Numbered from the stretch's first letter, positions 8,712-19,629 are shown. The stretch: 64,000 nt of DNA from Tianweitania sp. UT-5YL-CI-8 (GCF_030010215.1 NZ_JASCRR010000007.1:62001-126000), one strand, 5' to 3'. Translations and numbers: made by a program. The notes: generated from the letters alone by a model not told the origin.

Positions 8712-9728
8712 ATGGCCGCGCAGATCTTTTCCGCCATCTTGGTCATCATCGTCGGGGTCGGCGGCTGCGTCGCCTATTTCTGGGGCGCGAACAAGCTGCT
8801 CGACCTGGCCTTTCCCTCGCGCGGCGTGGCGGGCCGCGCGGCCATCGACAATCTGCGCCGCCAAGGCATCGTGCGGCCCTGGCTGTTCGTCGGCCCGGCC
8901 CTGCTGATCCTCACCGTCTATCTCATCTACCCGGTGGTCGACACGGTGCGGCTGTCCTTCATGGACCGCGCCGGACAGAACTTCGTCGGTCTCGCCAACT
9001 ACCAGTGGGCTTTGGGCGACCGAGAATTCCGCACCTCGATCCTCAACAACTTCCTCTGGCTCGCCGTCGTGCCTGCGGCCTGCACCTTCCTGGGCCTGAT
9101 CATCGCTGTTTTGACCGACAAGATCTGGTGGGGCAACATCGCCAAGAGCCTGGTGTTCATGCCGCTCGCCATTTCCTTCGTCGGCGCCAGCGTGATCTGG
9201 AAATTCATCTACGAATACCGCGCCGAGGGTCAGACGCAGATCGGTATCCTCAACGCCTTCATCCAATATATTGGCGGCACGCCGCAGGTCTGGATCTCCA
9301 TCCCCTTCTGGAACAATTTCTTCCTGATGGTCATCCTGATCTGGATCCAGACCGGCTTCGCCATGGTCATTTTGTCGTCGGCCTTGCGCGGGATTCCAGA
9401 GGAGACCATCGAGGCAGCGGTCATAGACGGCGCAAATCCGTTCCAGATCTTCTGGCGCATCATGGTGCCGCAGATCTGGGGCACCATCGCTGTGGTCTGG
9501 ACCACGATCACCATACTTGTGCTGAAGGTGTTCGACATCGTCCTAACGATGACCAACGGGCAATGGAACAGCCAGGTGCTGGCGAACCTGATGTTCGACT
9601 GGATGTTCCGCGGCGGCGGCGATTTCGGCCGGGGTGCTGCGATTGCCGTGGTCATCATGCTCGCAGTCGTGCCGATCATGATCTGGAACATCCGCCAGGC
9701 GACGCGCGAGAGCGGGGAAGGACACTGA
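8712..9728 (+). CDS. aglF: Alpha-glucoside ABC transporter permease AglF
   Basis: A 338-residue inner-membrane permease of the MalF type with an N-terminal helix, a soluble stretch and a six-helix core. The EAA-loop that contacts the ATPase is near the end (EETIEAAVIDGANPFQIFWR). The ATG at 8712 is chosen; the same frame stays open upstream to 8592, but that part lies inside the inverted repeat. It is separated from aglG by one base and should be co-transcribed with it. It pairs with AglG to form the membrane channel for alpha-glucosides. Confidence 0.92.
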   Translation: MAAQIFSAILVIIVGVGGCVAYFWGANKLLDLAFPSRGVAGRAAIDNLRRQGIVRPWLFVGPALLILTVYLIYPVVDTVRLSFMDRAGQNFVGLANYQWALGDREFRTSILNNFLWLAVVPAACTFLGLIIAVLTDKIWWGNIAKSLVFMPLAISFVGASVIWKFIYEYRAEGQTQIGILNAFIQYIGGTPQVWISIPFWNNFFLMVILIWIQTGFAMVILSSALRGIPEETIEAAVIDGANPFQIFWRIMVPQIWGTIAVVWTTITILVLKVFDIVLTMTNGQWNSQVLANLMFDWMFRGGGDFGRGAAIAVVIMLAVVPIMIWNIRQATRESGEGH

Positions 9729-9729
9729 C

Positions 9730-10881
9730 ATGGCCAACACCCGTGGAAAGTCGTTCATCGGGCGCTTTGGCGTCCACATCGCCGTTTTGATCTTCGTCGC
9801 CATCTGGACGATCCCGACGCTGGGCATCCTCGTCACCTCGCTGCGCGACAAGGACCAGATCACGGTTTCGGGCTGGTGGACGGCGCTGACCAGTTCGACG
9901 CAGACGCTTGCCGGGCGCCTCCCCGGCGCTCCGGCGCAAGTGGAACGCGACGGCAAGTTCGTCATCGAGGGCAACATCTTCGAAAGCGGCAGCGGCGAGG
10001 TCGGCGCCTTCGGCACGCGCGTGCAGGCGCCGACGCAATATGCGGCGGGCGAGACAGCCGAACTGAATGACGGCGTCACCATGCAGCTCAACCAGGACGG
10101 CAGTTTCGTGCTGACCTCGCCGCAGGCTTTCGAGGGCGACCGCGGCCAGCGGGTCTATTATTCGGCGCTGCAGCCGCCGAGCTTCACCACCGAAAACTAC
10201 AACACCGTGCTGTTTTCGGAAGGCATCGGCCGGTCCTTCCTGAATTCGCTGACGGTGACGGTGCCGGCCACAATCATCCCGATCCTGATTGCCGCCTTCG
10301 CCGCCTATGCGCTGGCCTGGATGCGCTTTCCCGGCCGCGCGCTTCTGATCGCAGCCATCATCGGCCTGCTCGTCGTGCCGCTGCAGATGTCGCTGATCCC
10401 GCTGCTCAAGCTCTATAACGGCGTCGGTGCGTTCTTCGGGGTGCCGGCCAAGACCTATCTGGGCATCTGGCTGGCGCATACCGGCTTCGGCCTGCCCTTC
10501 GCCATCTACCTGCTGCGCAGCTACATCGCCGGCCTGCCGCGCGAGATCATGGAATCGGCGCGGATCGACGGCGCGTCGGATTTCGAGATTTTCGTCAAGA
10601 TCGTCCTGCCTCTGTCGTTTCCGGTGCTGGCGTCCTTTGCTATCTTCCAATTTCTGTGGGTATGGAACGATCTCTTGGTTGCGATGGTTTTCCTTGGAAG
10701 CGGCTCCGACCAGCTCGTGCTCACGGGCAAGCTCAATGCGCTGCTAGGTTCACGCGGAGGCGATTGGGAAATCCTGGCGACCTCCGCATTTGTGACAATC
10801 ATAGTACCGTTGATCGTGTTCTTCTCGCTTCAGCGCTACTTCGTCCGCGGCCTCCTCGCGGGCTCCGTCAAAGGTGGTTAA
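9730..10881 (+). CDS. aglG: Alpha-glucoside ABC transporter permease AglG
   Basis: A 383-residue MalG-type permease. After the first membrane helix there is a periplasmic insertion of about 130 residues (roughly 40-170), longer than in ordinary MalG and characteristic of AglG proteins. The core then has the EAA loop GLPREIMESARIDGASDFEIF. The stop codon TAA overlaps the aglA start (TAATG), implying translational coupling. It partners AglF in the transporter energised by AglK. Confidence 0.92.
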   Translation: MANTRGKSFIGRFGVHIAVLIFVAIWTIPTLGILVTSLRDKDQITVSGWWTALTSSTQTLAGRLPGAPAQVERDGKFVIEGNIFESGSGEVGAFGTRVQAPTQYAAGETAELNDGVTMQLNQDGSFVLTSPQAFEGDRGQRVYYSALQPPSFTTENYNTVLFSEGIGRSFLNSLTVTVPATIIPILIAAFAAYALAWMRFPGRALLIAAIIGLLVVPLQMSLIPLLKLYNGVGAFFGVPAKTYLGIWLAHTGFGLPFAIYLLRSYIAGLPREIMESARIDGASDFEIFVKIVLPLSFPVLASFAIFQFLWVWNDLLVAMVFLGSGSDQLVLTGKLNALLGSRGGDWEILATSAFVTIIVPLIVFFSLQRYFVRGLLAGSVKGG

Positions 10882-12551
10882 TGGTCAATACAGCATTTCA
10901 AAGCCCTATCGAGGACGTGGTTCTGGCACCCGCCGCGGATCGCGACTGGTGGCGCGGCGCGGTGATCTACCAGATCTATCCGCGCAGCTACCAGGATTCG
11001 AACGGCGACGGTGTCGGCGACCTCGTGGGTATCATCCAGCGCCTCCCGCATATCGCCGATCTTGGCGCCGATGCGATCTGGATTTCGCCCTTCTTCAAGT
11101 CGCCGATGAAGGATTTCGGCTACGACATCTCCGACTATCGCGAGATCGATCCGATCTTCGGCACGCTCAACGATTTCGAAATCCTGATCGCCGAAGCCCA
11201 CCGCCTCGGCCTCAAGGTGATGATCGACGGGGTGATCTCCCACACCTCCGAACTGCATGAATGGTTCGTCGAAAGCCGCTCCAGCCGCGACAACCCAAAG
11301 GCCGACTGGTATGTCTGGGCCGATGCCAGCCCCGACGGCACGCCGCCCAACAACTGGCTGTCGATCTTCGGCGGTTCGGCCTGGCGCTGGGATACCAGGC
11401 GCATGCAATACTACATGCACAACTTCCTGCCTGAGCAGCCCGACCTCAACTTCCATAATCCCGAGGTGCAGGACGCCGTGCTCGACATCGTAAGGTTCTG
11501 GCTCGACAAGGGCGTCGACGGCTTCCGCCTCGACACCATCAATTTCTATTTCCACAGCCAGGGGCTGGAGAACAACCCCGCACTTGCCGCAGACGAGCGC
11601 AACGCGCAGACGGCACCTGCGGTGAACCCCTATAATTTCCAGGACCACATCTTCGACAAGAGCCGGCCGGAAAACCTGCTGTTCCTCGAACGTCTCCGAC
11701 AGGTGATGGACGAGTATCCGGCAGCAGCAGCCGTGGGCGAGGTCGGCGATTCCCAGCGCGGTCTGGAGGTGGTCGCCGCCTATACCGAGGCCGAGAAGCG
11801 CGTGCAGATGTGCTACGCGTTCGACTTCCTCGCTCCTGACAAGATCAGTGCCGCCAGTGTCCGCACGGTGCTCGAACAGTTCGGCCATGTCGCCAGCAGC
11901 GGCTGGGCCTGCTGGGCTTTCTCCAACCACGATGTGGTACGCCACGCAACACGCTGGGGCGTCGGCGAGCCGGATCTGACCGCCTATCTCAAGGTGATTT
12001 CGGCCGCGATGATGTCGATGCGCGGCTCGGTCTGCATCTACCAGGGCGAGGAACTGGGCCTGACCGAGGCCGATCTCGCGCTGGAGGATTTGCAGGACCC
12101 TTACGGCATCCGTTTCTGGCCCGAATTCAAGGGCCGCGACGGGTGCCGCACGCCGATGGTGTGGGACCGCATGGCGATCTACGGCGGCTTCTCCACCGCC
12201 AAGCCCTGGCTTCCCGTCCCATCCGAGCATCTGGCGCTGGCAGTGAACATGCAGCAGGGCGACGAGCGGTCGTTGCTCGAGCATTATCGACGCTTCATCG
12301 CCTTCCGAAAGCAGCACCCGACCTTCACCAAGGGCGACATCATTTTCATCGACACGGAAGGCGACGTGCTTGCCTTCACCCGCCGCGCCGGCAACGACCA
12401 AGTGGTCTGCGTCTTCAATCTCGGCGGCGCGCCCGCCACGCTCGAGTTCGCCGGCACGGAACCGCTGACGGGACATGGCATGGATGGGGCTGCGGTGGGC
12501 GGGAACATCGAGTTGCCGCCCTATGGCGCATGGTTCGGGCGCGCAGGCTGA
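10881..12551 (+). CDS. aglA: Alpha-glucosidase, GH13 family
   Basis: A 556-residue cytoplasmic glycoside hydrolase that splits imported alpha-glucosides into monosaccharides. The GH13 regions are visible: AVIYQIYPRSYQD at the start of the barrel, region I MIDGVISHTS, region II GFRLDTI with nucleophile D218, region III GEVGD with acid/base E287, and region IV FSNHD with D351. The start ATG at 10881 overlaps the aglG stop; the frame is open further upstream only because it shadows aglG. Region I has Gly-Val where many relatives have Gln-Val or Val-Val, a small deviation. Confidence 0.93.
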   Translation: MVNTAFQSPIEDVVLAPAADRDWWRGAVIYQIYPRSYQDSNGDGVGDLVGIIQRLPHIADLGADAIWISPFFKSPMKDFGYDISDYREIDPIFGTLNDFEILIAEAHRLGLKVMIDGVISHTSELHEWFVESRSSRDNPKADWYVWADASPDGTPPNNWLSIFGGSAWRWDTRRMQYYMHNFLPEQPDLNFHNPEVQDAVLDIVRFWLDKGVDGFRLDTINFYFHSQGLENNPALAADERNAQTAPAVNPYNFQDHIFDKSRPENLLFLERLRQVMDEYPAAAAVGEVGDSQRGLEVVAAYTEAEKRVQMCYAFDFLAPDKISAASVRTVLEQFGHVASSGWACWAFSNHDVVRHATRWGVGEPDLTAYLKVISAAMMSMRGSVCIYQGEELGLTEADLALEDLQDPYGIRFWPEFKGRDGCRTPMVWDRMAIYGGFSTAKPWLPVPSEHLALAVNMQQGDERSLLEHYRRFIAFRKQHPTFTKGDIIFIDTEGDVLAFTRRAGNDQVVCVFNLGGAPATLEFAGTEPLTGHGMDGAAVGGNIELPPYGAWFGRAG

Positions 12552-12598
12552 TCGACGGCGAGACTTTTTGAGGCGAAACGGGTTGGGAGGAACATATA

Positions 12599-13717
<1,119 letters not shown>

Positions 13718-13718
13718 G

Positions 13719-14555
13719 TCAACCCGCCTGCATCTGCCTCCGGCGCATCTTGAAGCGGGAGACGAAGAACGCCGCCACGAAGGTCAGGCTCATCAGCAGC
13801 ACGATGGTGGGGGCCGGCGCGCTGTCGAGGAAGAAGCTGAGATAGACGCCGAAGAATGACGACAGCAGCGCTACCGCCAGCGACACCAGCATCATGCGCT
13901 CGAAGCGGTTGGTCAGCAGGAAGGCAATGGCGCCAGGGGCGATCAGCATGGCAATCGCCAGGATGATGCCGACCGCCTTCAGGGCGCCGACGATGGTCAG
14001 TGACAGGATGGTCAGGAGCCCGTAGTGCAACAGCCGCACCGGCAGGCCTATGGCGCGGGCATGCTGCGGGTCGAAAGCGTGCAGCAGAAGATCGCGGCGA
14101 TAGATGACAATCGCTACCAGCGACACCACGGCGATGATGCCGGTCTGCAGGATATCCCCCCAACTGACGCCCAGGATATCACCGAACAATATGTGGTCGA
14201 GATGAACGTCGCTCTGGATCTTGGTGTAAAGCACGATGCCGAGGCCGAACATGCCGGAAAACACGATGCCCATCACCGTATCTTCCTTGATGCGGCTGTT
14301 CTCCTTGAGATAGCCGGTCGACAGCGCGCAGACCATGCCCGCCACGAACGCGCCGATAGCCAGCGGAATGCCTGCCATATAGGCCAACACCACGCCCGGC
14401 AGAACGGCGTGGCTGACCGCATCGCCCATCAGCGACCACCCTTTCAGCACCAGAAAGCAGGACAAGAGCGCCATGGGGGCCGCGATCAGTAACGCGATGA
14501 TGAACGCCTGCTGCATGAACGGAAACAAGAACGGCATGAGGAGGGTTTCGGTCAT
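13719..14555 (-). CDS. sitD: Mn/Fe ABC transporter permease SitD
   Basis: A 278-residue ABC-3 family permease with about eight hydrophobic segments. It contains the family block LKGWSLMGDAVSHAVLPGV and GIILAIAMLIAPGAIAFLL. It would form the second subunit of the manganese/ferrous-iron channel with SitC. The ATG at 14555 is taken over an upstream ATG at 14579 because the family N-terminus begins there. It is separated from sitC by about 250 bp occupied by a palindromic element, which may lower or uncouple its expression. Confidence 0.9.
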   Translation of the reverse strand: MTETLLMPFLFPFMQQAFIIALLIAAPMALLSCFLVLKGWSLMGDAVSHAVLPGVVLAYMAGIPLAIGAFVAGMVCALSTGYLKENSRIKEDTVMGIVFSGMFGLGIVLYTKIQSDVHLDHILFGDILGVSWGDILQTGIIAVVSLVAIVIYRRDLLLHAFDPQHARAIGLPVRLLHYGLLTILSLTIVGALKAVGIILAIAMLIAPGAIAFLLTNRFERMMLVSLAVALLSSFFGVYLSFFLDSAPAPTIVLLMSLTFVAAFFVSRFKMRRRQMQAG

Positions 14556-14576
14556 GCGCGGTGTTCCTCTGCAAGG

Positions 14577-14790
14577 CACCTCCCCTTCTCCCCTTGTGGG
14601 AGAAGGTGCCCCGAAGGGGCGGATGAGGGATGTTGCGTGGGGTGTGGCTTTTCCTTAGAGACCTCTCGATGCATAAAGGCAGGCGTCTCATTCCTTCCAA
14701 CACCCCTCATCCGACCTCGCTGCGCTCGGCCATCCCTGGGGCTAGCCACGGGTCTTGCCCGTCCTTCGGACCCCACAAGGGGAGAAGGGA
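14577..14790. repeat. Palindromic repeat element between sitC and sitD
   Basis: The outer arms share CCTTCTCCCCTTGTGGG (from about 14584) with its reverse complement ending near 14788. The inner arms share CGGATGAGGG-TGTTG (about 14619-14636) with its complement beginning at about 14699, with one mismatch. Short hairpins such as CCCCGAAGGGG lie within. The layout resembles the element in aglE-aglF and is partly similar in sequence (CTCATCCG/CTCACCCGG ends, GCGCTCGGCCA), so I count it as a second, diverged member of the family. Confidence 0.75.
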
Positions 14791-14805
14791 ATGTCGCTGC
14801 CGGCC

Positions 14806-15666
14806 TCATACCCCCGCCTCCAGCGATTCCTTCGCGCGGCGACGCGAGGCCAGCAGGCCATGCTTGGGCGCGAAGACGAAGGCGGTTAGGAAGATCAGCG
14901 TTTGCAGCACCACGATGATGCCGCCTGTCGCGCCGTCGAGAAAATAGCTGAGATACGCGCCGGTGAAACTCGTCACCGCGCCAATCGCCACGCTGAGGGC
15001 GATGAGGCGCGGGAACCGGTCGCTCAGAAGATAGGCCGTGGCGCCGGGCGTCACCACCATGGCGATGACCAGGAATGCGCCCACTGTCTGCAGCGCCGCC
15101 ACCGTGCAGGCGCTCAGAAGGGTAAAAAACAGCACCTTGAGCCGGTCCGGATTGAGACCGATGGAGCGGGCGTGGTTCTCGTCGAAGAACGCGACCATCA
15201 AATCCTTCCACTTGACCAGCAGGATAGCCAGCGAGATGCCACCGATCAGCACCAGTTGCAGCGTGTCCGACGGCGTCACCGCCAGGATGTTGCCGAGCAC
15301 GATGGTCTGGATGTTCACCGAAGCCGGCGACAGCGAGATCATGAACAGGCCAAGCCCGAAGAAGGAGGTGAAGATCAGCCCGATGATGGCATCTTCCTTG
15401 AGCTTGGTGCGCTGGTTGAGGAACAGCATCGCACCCGCCGCCAGTCCACCGGACAGGAATGCGCCGAGCGCGAAAGGCAGCCCGAGCATGTAGGCGCCTG
15501 CCACACCCGGCACGATGGAATGGGACAGCGCGTCGCCGATCAGCGACCAGCCCTTGAGCATCAGATAGGCTGAGAGGAAGGCGCAGACACCGCCGACAAG
15601 GGCGGAAACCCACATCGCGTTGACCATATAGCCATAGCCGAACGGCTCCAGCAGAGTCTGGGTCAT
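14806..15666 (-). CDS. sitC: Mn/Fe ABC transporter permease SitC
   Basis: A 286-residue ABC-3 family permease. It carries [21 protein letters not shown] and [19 protein letters not shown], the same landmarks as SitD, as expected for two homologous subunits of one channel. Its start ATG (15666) overlaps the end of sitB by four bases (ATGA), showing coupled translation. It acts in the inner membrane to move Mn2+ or Fe2+ delivered by SitA. Confidence 0.92.
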   Translation of the reverse strand: MTQTLLEPFGYGYMVNAMWVSALVGGVCAFLSAYLMLKGWSLIGDALSHSIVPGVAGAYMLGLPFALGAFLSGGLAAGAMLFLNQRTKLKEDAIIGLIFTSFFGLGLFMISLSPASVNIQTIVLGNILAVTPSDTLQLVLIGGISLAILLVKWKDLMVAFFDENHARSIGLNPDRLKVLFFTLLSACTVAALQTVGAFLVIAMVVTPGATAYLLSDRFPRLIALSVAIGAVTSFTGAYLSYFLDGATGGIIVVLQTLIFLTAFVFAPKHGLLASRRRAKESLEAGV

Positions 15667-16559
15667 TTGCCGCCCTTCTCGCCGCCATTGGTTTCCTCGC
15701 CATAGATGACGAAGGGATGCTCGTCGTCAGTCAGTACGGTGACCTTGCGCTTGTCTTCGTCGTCATGCAGTTCGGCCCCGCCGAGGATAAACTGCCGCAG
15801 CACGCCGCCGAACGCCTGTTCCAGGTTCGACTTGGTGAACACCTCGGCCGTCGGCCCTGCCGCCAGCACCGTACGGTTGACCAGCACGGCGCGGTCGCAG
15901 AAACGCGGCACGCTGCCGAGATTGTGGGTGGAGACCAGCATCACCCGGCCCTCGTCGCGCAGCGACTGCAGCAGCGTGATGATCGCCTCTTCCGTTCGCA
16001 CATCGACGCCGGTGAACGGCTCGTCGAGCAGGATCAGCCGCCCGTCCTGGGCCAATGCGCGCGCCAGGAAAACGCGTTTCTTCTGACCTCCCGACAACTC
16101 GCCGATCTGACGCTTGCGATAGTCGCTCATGCCGACGCGTTCGAGCGCGGCATCCACCGCGCGTTTGTCCTCGGCGCGGGCGATGCGCATGAAATTCATG
16201 TGGCCGTAACGGCCCATCATCACCACATCCTCGACCAGGACAGGGAAATTCCAGTCGACATCCTCGCTCTGCGGCACATAGGCGACGGCGTTGCGCTTGA
16301 GCGCTGAGGTGGCCGGCTCGCCGAAGATAGTGACCTTGCCCTGGGCGAGCGGCACGAAACCCATCACCGCCTTGAACAGGGTCGACTTGCCCGCGCCGTT
16401 GACGCCGACAAGAGCCGTGATGGTGCCGGCGGGGATAGAGAACGTCGCATCGCGCAAAGCGGTGTGGCCGTTCTTGTAGGTTACGGTGATATGATCGACC
16501 TGCAGCCCGGGAGATGTGACGTCTTCCACGCGCTGCGCTGGTTTCAGGGCCATGTTCAT
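15663..16559 (-). CDS. sitB: Mn/Fe ABC transporter ATP-binding protein SitB
   Basis: A 298-residue ABC ATPase. It has Walker [11 protein letters not shown]-loop [11 protein letters not shown] typical of metal-type ABC-3 systems, signature [15 protein letters not shown], Walker [13 protein letters not shown] and the His switch in LVSTHNL. The N-terminus has two possible ATGs (16559 and 16553). The stop overlaps sitC and the start overlaps sitA, so the sit genes are tightly coupled. The C-terminal tail after about residue 250 is charged and specific to this group. Confidence 0.92.
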   Translation of the reverse strand: MNMALKPAQRVEDVTSPGLQVDHITVTYKNGHTALRDATFSIPAGTITALVGVNGAGKSTLFKAVMGFVPLAQGKVTIFGEPATSALKRNAVAYVPQSEDVDWNFPVLVEDVVMMGRYGHMNFMRIARAEDKRAVDAALERVGMSDYRKRQIGELSGGQKKRVFLARALAQDGRLILLDEPFTGVDVRTEEAIITLLQSLRDEGRVMLVSTHNLGSVPRFCDRAVLVNRTVLAAGPTAEVFTKSNLEQAFGGVLRQFILGGAELHDDEDKRKVTVLTDDEHPFVIYGEETNGGEKGGK

Positions 16560-17446
16560 TCGGCAAGCCCCTTCGCGATCGTCTCGGATGTCACGCGCAA
16601 CAGGTCGAGATAGGTTGGGACCGGCCCGCTTTCGTCACTCAGCGAGTCGACATAGAGCACGCCGCCATATTTAGCGCCTGTCTCACGCGCCACCTGCTCC
16701 GCCGGTGCTGACGAGATCGTGCTTTCGCTGAAGATCGCCGGCACATGGTGTTCGCGGATCTTGTCGATCACCTTGCGGACCTGCTGCGGCGTGCCCTGCT
16801 GGTCGGCATTGATCGGCCAGAGATAGAGCTCCTTCAGGCCGAAATCGCGCGCCAGATAGGAGAAGGCGCCCTCGCTGGTGGCGAGCCAGCGCCGCTCTTC
16901 GGGGATCGCATCGATCGAGGCACGGATCGGCGCCACGGTCGCCCTGATCTTTTCGGCATAGGCGGCCGCATTCTTCGCATAGACTTCGGCATTGTCCGGG
17001 TCCTGAGCGGCGAACGCCTTGCGGATGTTCTCGACATAGATCAGCGCCGCCTCCGGCGACATCCAGGCATGCGGGTTGGGCTTGCCGGTGTAGGGACCTT
17101 CGGCGATGCCCATCGGCTCGACGCCGTCGGAAACCACCGCACTCGGCACGCCACTCAGATTTTCGAAGAATTTCTCGAACCAGAGTTCGAGGTTGAGCCC
17201 ATTCCACAGGATCAGGTCGGCCTTTTGCGCCCGGATCATGTCGCCCGGCGTCGGCTGATAGTTGTGGATCTCGGCATTCGGCTTGGTAATCGACTGCACG
17301 TCGGCCGCCTCGCCGGCAACGTTGCGGGCCATGTCGGCAATGATCGTGAAGGTCGTGACCACCGTCATCTTTTCTTGCGCCGACGCCTTCCCGCTCCAAC
17401 CCATAAGGCCCAGCGCCACGACCGCCAACGACATCAAACTCCGCAT
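16556..17446 (-). CDS. sitA: Periplasmic Mn/Fe-binding protein SitA
   Basis: A 296-residue cluster-9 solute-binding protein. The four metal ligands are seen as H61 (EIHNYQPTP), H126 (NPHAWMSP), E192 (SEGAF) and D267 (YVDSLS), the His-His-Glu-Asp set of Mn/Fe proteins rather than a His-rich zinc binder. A Sec signal peptide spans about residues 1-23 (cleavage near KASA-Q). I chose ATG 17446: the frame is open to 17491, but that is only a few bases past the predicted transcription start. First gene of sitABCD, divergent from mur. Confidence 0.9.
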   Translation of the reverse strand: MRSLMSLAVVALGLMGWSGKASAQEKMTVVTTFTIIADMARNVAGEAADVQSITKPNAEIHNYQPTPGDMIRAQKADLILWNGLNLELWFEKFFENLSGVPSAVVSDGVEPMGIAEGPYTGKPNPHAWMSPEAALIYVENIRKAFAAQDPDNAEVYAKNAAAYAEKIRATVAPIRASIDAIPEERRWLATSEGAFSYLARDFGLKELYLWPINADQQGTPQQVRKVIDKIREHHVPAIFSESTISSAPAEQVARETGAKYGGVLYVDSLSDESGPVPTYLDLLRVTSETIAKGLAE

Positions 17447-17500
17447 ACCCACCCGCACATCTCCACCAGCTTCTTTCGCGGTTACTGCCACGCCTGCACA

Positions 17501-17529
17501 AAACTAGGGCGGCACGACCACTCTGTCAA
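17501..17529 (-). promoter_or_regulatory. Sigma70-like promoter of sitABCD
   Basis: On the minus strand a consensus -35 TTGACA (17529-17524) is followed after exactly 17 bases by TAGTTT (17506-17501), a fair -10. Transcription would begin near 17494, about 48 bases before the sitA ATG. The Mur-box-like palindrome abuts the -35 element, so a bound repressor would block RNA polymerase. Confidence 0.65.
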
Positions 17530-17534
17530 TGCAA

Positions 17535-17551
17535 TTGCAAATCGTTTGCAA
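17535..17551. promoter_or_regulatory. Mur/Fur-box-like operator between sitA and mur
   Basis: TTGCAAA-TCG-TTTGCAA is a perfect 7-bp inverted repeat with a 3-base centre. The overlapping TGCAATTGCA (17530-17539) is also a perfect palindrome. Mur, the manganese-sensing Fur homologue of rhizobia, binds TGCAA-rich palindromes upstream of sitA, so this is the expected operator. It lies five bases upstream of the sit -35 box and about 90 bases before mur. Confidence 0.7.
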
Positions 17552-17643
17552 GAAGGAGACGGGAGATCCAAACTTGGCATTCCATAGGGGATGGTCAGGG
17601 AATTTTTTTGCAACTGACTGTCATCTGGAACATAGTCCCGCGC

Positions 17644-18069
17644 ATGACGAGAGAGACGTACAAGAAGCCCGACTACGAAAAGGCATTGCGCAAGGCCGGC
17701 ATCCGAATCACGCGGCCGCGCCGGGTGATCCTGTCGATCCTGGGCGAGACGGACGACCATCCGGACGCGCTGGAAATCTTCCGTCGTGCAGTTGCCATCG
17801 ACAGCAGCATTTCGCTCTCCACCGTCTATCGCACGATGAAGCTGCTCGAGGGGCTTGGGGCCATCCACCGCCATGCCTTCGAGGGCGGGCCGTCGCGTTT
17901 CGAGCAAGCGGTTGGCGAGCATCATGACCACCTGATCGACATGGAGTCTGGCGACGTCATCGAATTCCATTCCGAAAAGATCGAGCAGCTGCAGAATGAG
18001 ATCGCTCGCGAGCTTGGCTATGAGATCGTCCACCACCGCCTCGAACTCTACGGTCGCCGCATCAAATAG
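17644..18069 (+). CDS. mur: Fur-family regulator, probably Mur (manganese uptake regulator)
   Basis: A 141-residue Fur-family repressor with an N-terminal winged helix ([29 protein letters not shown]) and a C-terminal dimerisation domain carrying the metal motif HHDHLID. It contains no cysteine, so the structural zinc Cys pairs of enterobacterial Fur are absent. In rhizobia this form senses manganese and is called Mur, with iron control handled by RirA and Irr. The divergent sitABCD operon supports that role. The ATG at 17644 is favoured over an in-frame TTG at 17608, although no strong ribosome site precedes it. Confidence 0.88.
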   Translation: MTRETYKKPDYEKALRKAGIRITRPRRVILSILGETDDHPDALEIFRRAVAIDSSISLSTVYRTMKLLEGLGAIHRHAFEGGPSRFEQAVGEHHDHLIDMESGDVIEFHSEKIEQLQNEIARELGYEIVHHRLELYGRRIK

Positions 18070-18119
18070 GCTTCGTCTGGCCCGTGTCCCTCTGCTTCAT
18101 CCGGCGCAGGCCGGTTGAC

Positions 18120-18138
18120 GAACCCGGCGGGCGGGTTC
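18120..18138. repeat. Small inverted repeat between mur and gnd
   Basis: GAACCCG and CGGGTTC form a perfect 7-bp stem around a GCGGG loop, 50 bases after the mur stop. No T-run follows, so it is at best a weak terminator for mur. Confidence 0.3.
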
Positions 18139-18189
18139 AATCATGCGCCCGCACTCAAACTCAACAGCACGCTAAGACAGGGATGAACG

Positions 18190-19611
18190 ATGGAACAAGC
18201 CGAAATCGGGCTGATCGGCCTTGGAACGATGGGCTCCAACCTGGCGCTCAACATCGCCGAAAAAGGCCATCGCATCGCCGTCTTCAACCGCACGACGTCG
18301 CGCACCGACGCCTTCAAGGCCAATGCTGGCGAACTCTCCGACCGCATCGTGCCCTGCCACTCGCTGCAGGAACTCGCCGCCGCCATCCGTCCGCCGCGGC
18401 CGGTGATCATCATGGTCCTGGCCGGCACGCCGGTGGATGAGCAGATTGCCCAGTTGCGCAAGGTGCTGTCGGCCAACGACATCATCATCGACGCCGGCAA
18501 CGCCAATTTTCACGACACTATCCGCCGCTTCAAGGAACTCGAAAGCACCGGCCTGACCTTCATCGGCATGGGCGTTTCGGGCGGCGAAGAAGGCGCGCGC
18601 CACGGCCCCTCGATCATGGTCGGCGGTACCGAAGACTCCTACAACCGCGTCGAAAAGGTGCTGACCGCGATCTCCGCCAAGTTCAAGGGCGAGGCCTGCT
18701 CCGCCTGGCTCGGCACCGATGGTGCAGGGCATTTCGTCAAGACCATCCATAACGGCATCGAATATGCCGATATGCAGATGATCGCCGAAATCTACGGCGT
18801 GCTGCGCGACGGGCTGGACTTGAGCCCCAAGGAAATCGCGCCGGTCTTCGACACATGGAACACCGGCCGGCTGAACTCCTATCTGATCGAGATCACCGCC
18901 AAGGTGCTGAACGCCGACGACCCCAAGACCGGCAAGCCGGTGGTCGAGATCATCCTGGACCGGGCCGGCCAGAAGGGCACCGGCAAGTGGTCAGTGATCG
19001 AGGCGCAGCAGCTCGGCATCCCCGCCACTGCGATCGAAGCGGCGGTTGCCGCACGCGTGCTGTCCTCGCTCAAGACCGAGCGCGAAGCCGCCGAAAAAGC
19101 CTATGGCAACCTCGGCCTGAGCCGGATTTCCGGCGACAAGGACGCCCTGCTGGCCGATCTGGAACTGGCGCTGTTTGCCGGTAAAGTCGCTGCCTATGCG
19201 CAGGGTTTCGCCGTCATGTCGGGCGCCTCGCAGCAGTTCGGCTGGGATCTGCCGATGCCGACCATCGCCAAGATCTGGCGCGCCGGCTGCATCATCCGCT
19301 CGCAGTTCCTCGATACCATTGCCGAAGCCTTCTCCGCCGGAGACAAGGTCGCCAACCTTCTGATGACGCCCGCATTCATCGCCATGATGAAGGAAGCGCA
19401 CCCCGCGCTGCGCCGCGTCGTCGCGCGCGCTGCCGAAGCCGGCCTGCCGGTTCCCGCGCTGTCATCGGCTCTGGCCTATTTCGACGCCTACCGCCAGGGG
19501 CGCGGTACGTCGAACCTGATTCAGGCGCAGCGCGACTTCTTCGGCGCGCACGGCTTCGAACGAATCGACGCCGAGGGTGCGTTCCATGGCCCGTGGAGCA
19601 GCAACGGCTAA
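18190..19611 (+). CDS. gnd: 6-phosphogluconate dehydrogenase, decarboxylating
   Basis: A 473-residue enzyme oxidising 6-phosphogluconate to ribulose-5-phosphate with NADP in the pentose phosphate pathway. The N-terminal dinucleotide motif is GLGTMGSNLALNIAEKGH, the substrate region has GVSGGEEGARHGPSIMVGG, and the all-helical C-terminal part has HNGIEYADMQ with the catalytic Lys just before it (FVKTIHNG). Length matches the long dimeric form. It stands alone between mur and a convergent lipid cluster, with a palindromic repeat beyond its 3' end. Confidence 0.96.
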   Translation: MEQAEIGLIGLGTMGSNLALNIAEKGHRIAVFNRTTSRTDAFKANAGELSDRIVPCHSLQELAAAIRPPRPVIIMVLAGTPVDEQIAQLRKVLSANDIIIDAGNANFHDTIRRFKELESTGLTFIGMGVSGGEEGARHGPSIMVGGTEDSYNRVEKVLTAISAKFKGEACSAWLGTDGAGHFVKTIHNGIEYADMQMIAEIYGVLRDGLDLSPKEIAPVFDTWNTGRLNSYLIEITAKVLNADDPKTGKPVVEIILDRAGQKGTGKWSVIEAQQLGIPATAIEAAVAARVLSSLKTEREAAEKAYGNLGLSRISGDKDALLADLELALFAGKVAAYAQGFAVMSGASQQFGWDLPMPTIAKIWRAGCIIRSQFLDTIAEAFSAGDKVANLLMTPAFIAMMKEAHPALRRVVARAAEAGLPVPALSSALAYFDAYRQGRGTSNLIQAQRDFFGAHGFERIDAEGAFHGPWSSNG

Positions 19612-19629
19612 GAAGACAGTCAGGGCTGG

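Noticed and set aside
6869-12476. Very long leftward open frames opposite the agl genes (for example 6869-8467 and 10878-12476)
   Set aside because: They are antisense shadows that arise in GC-rich genes with strong third-position bias. They lack ribosome sites and domain signatures.
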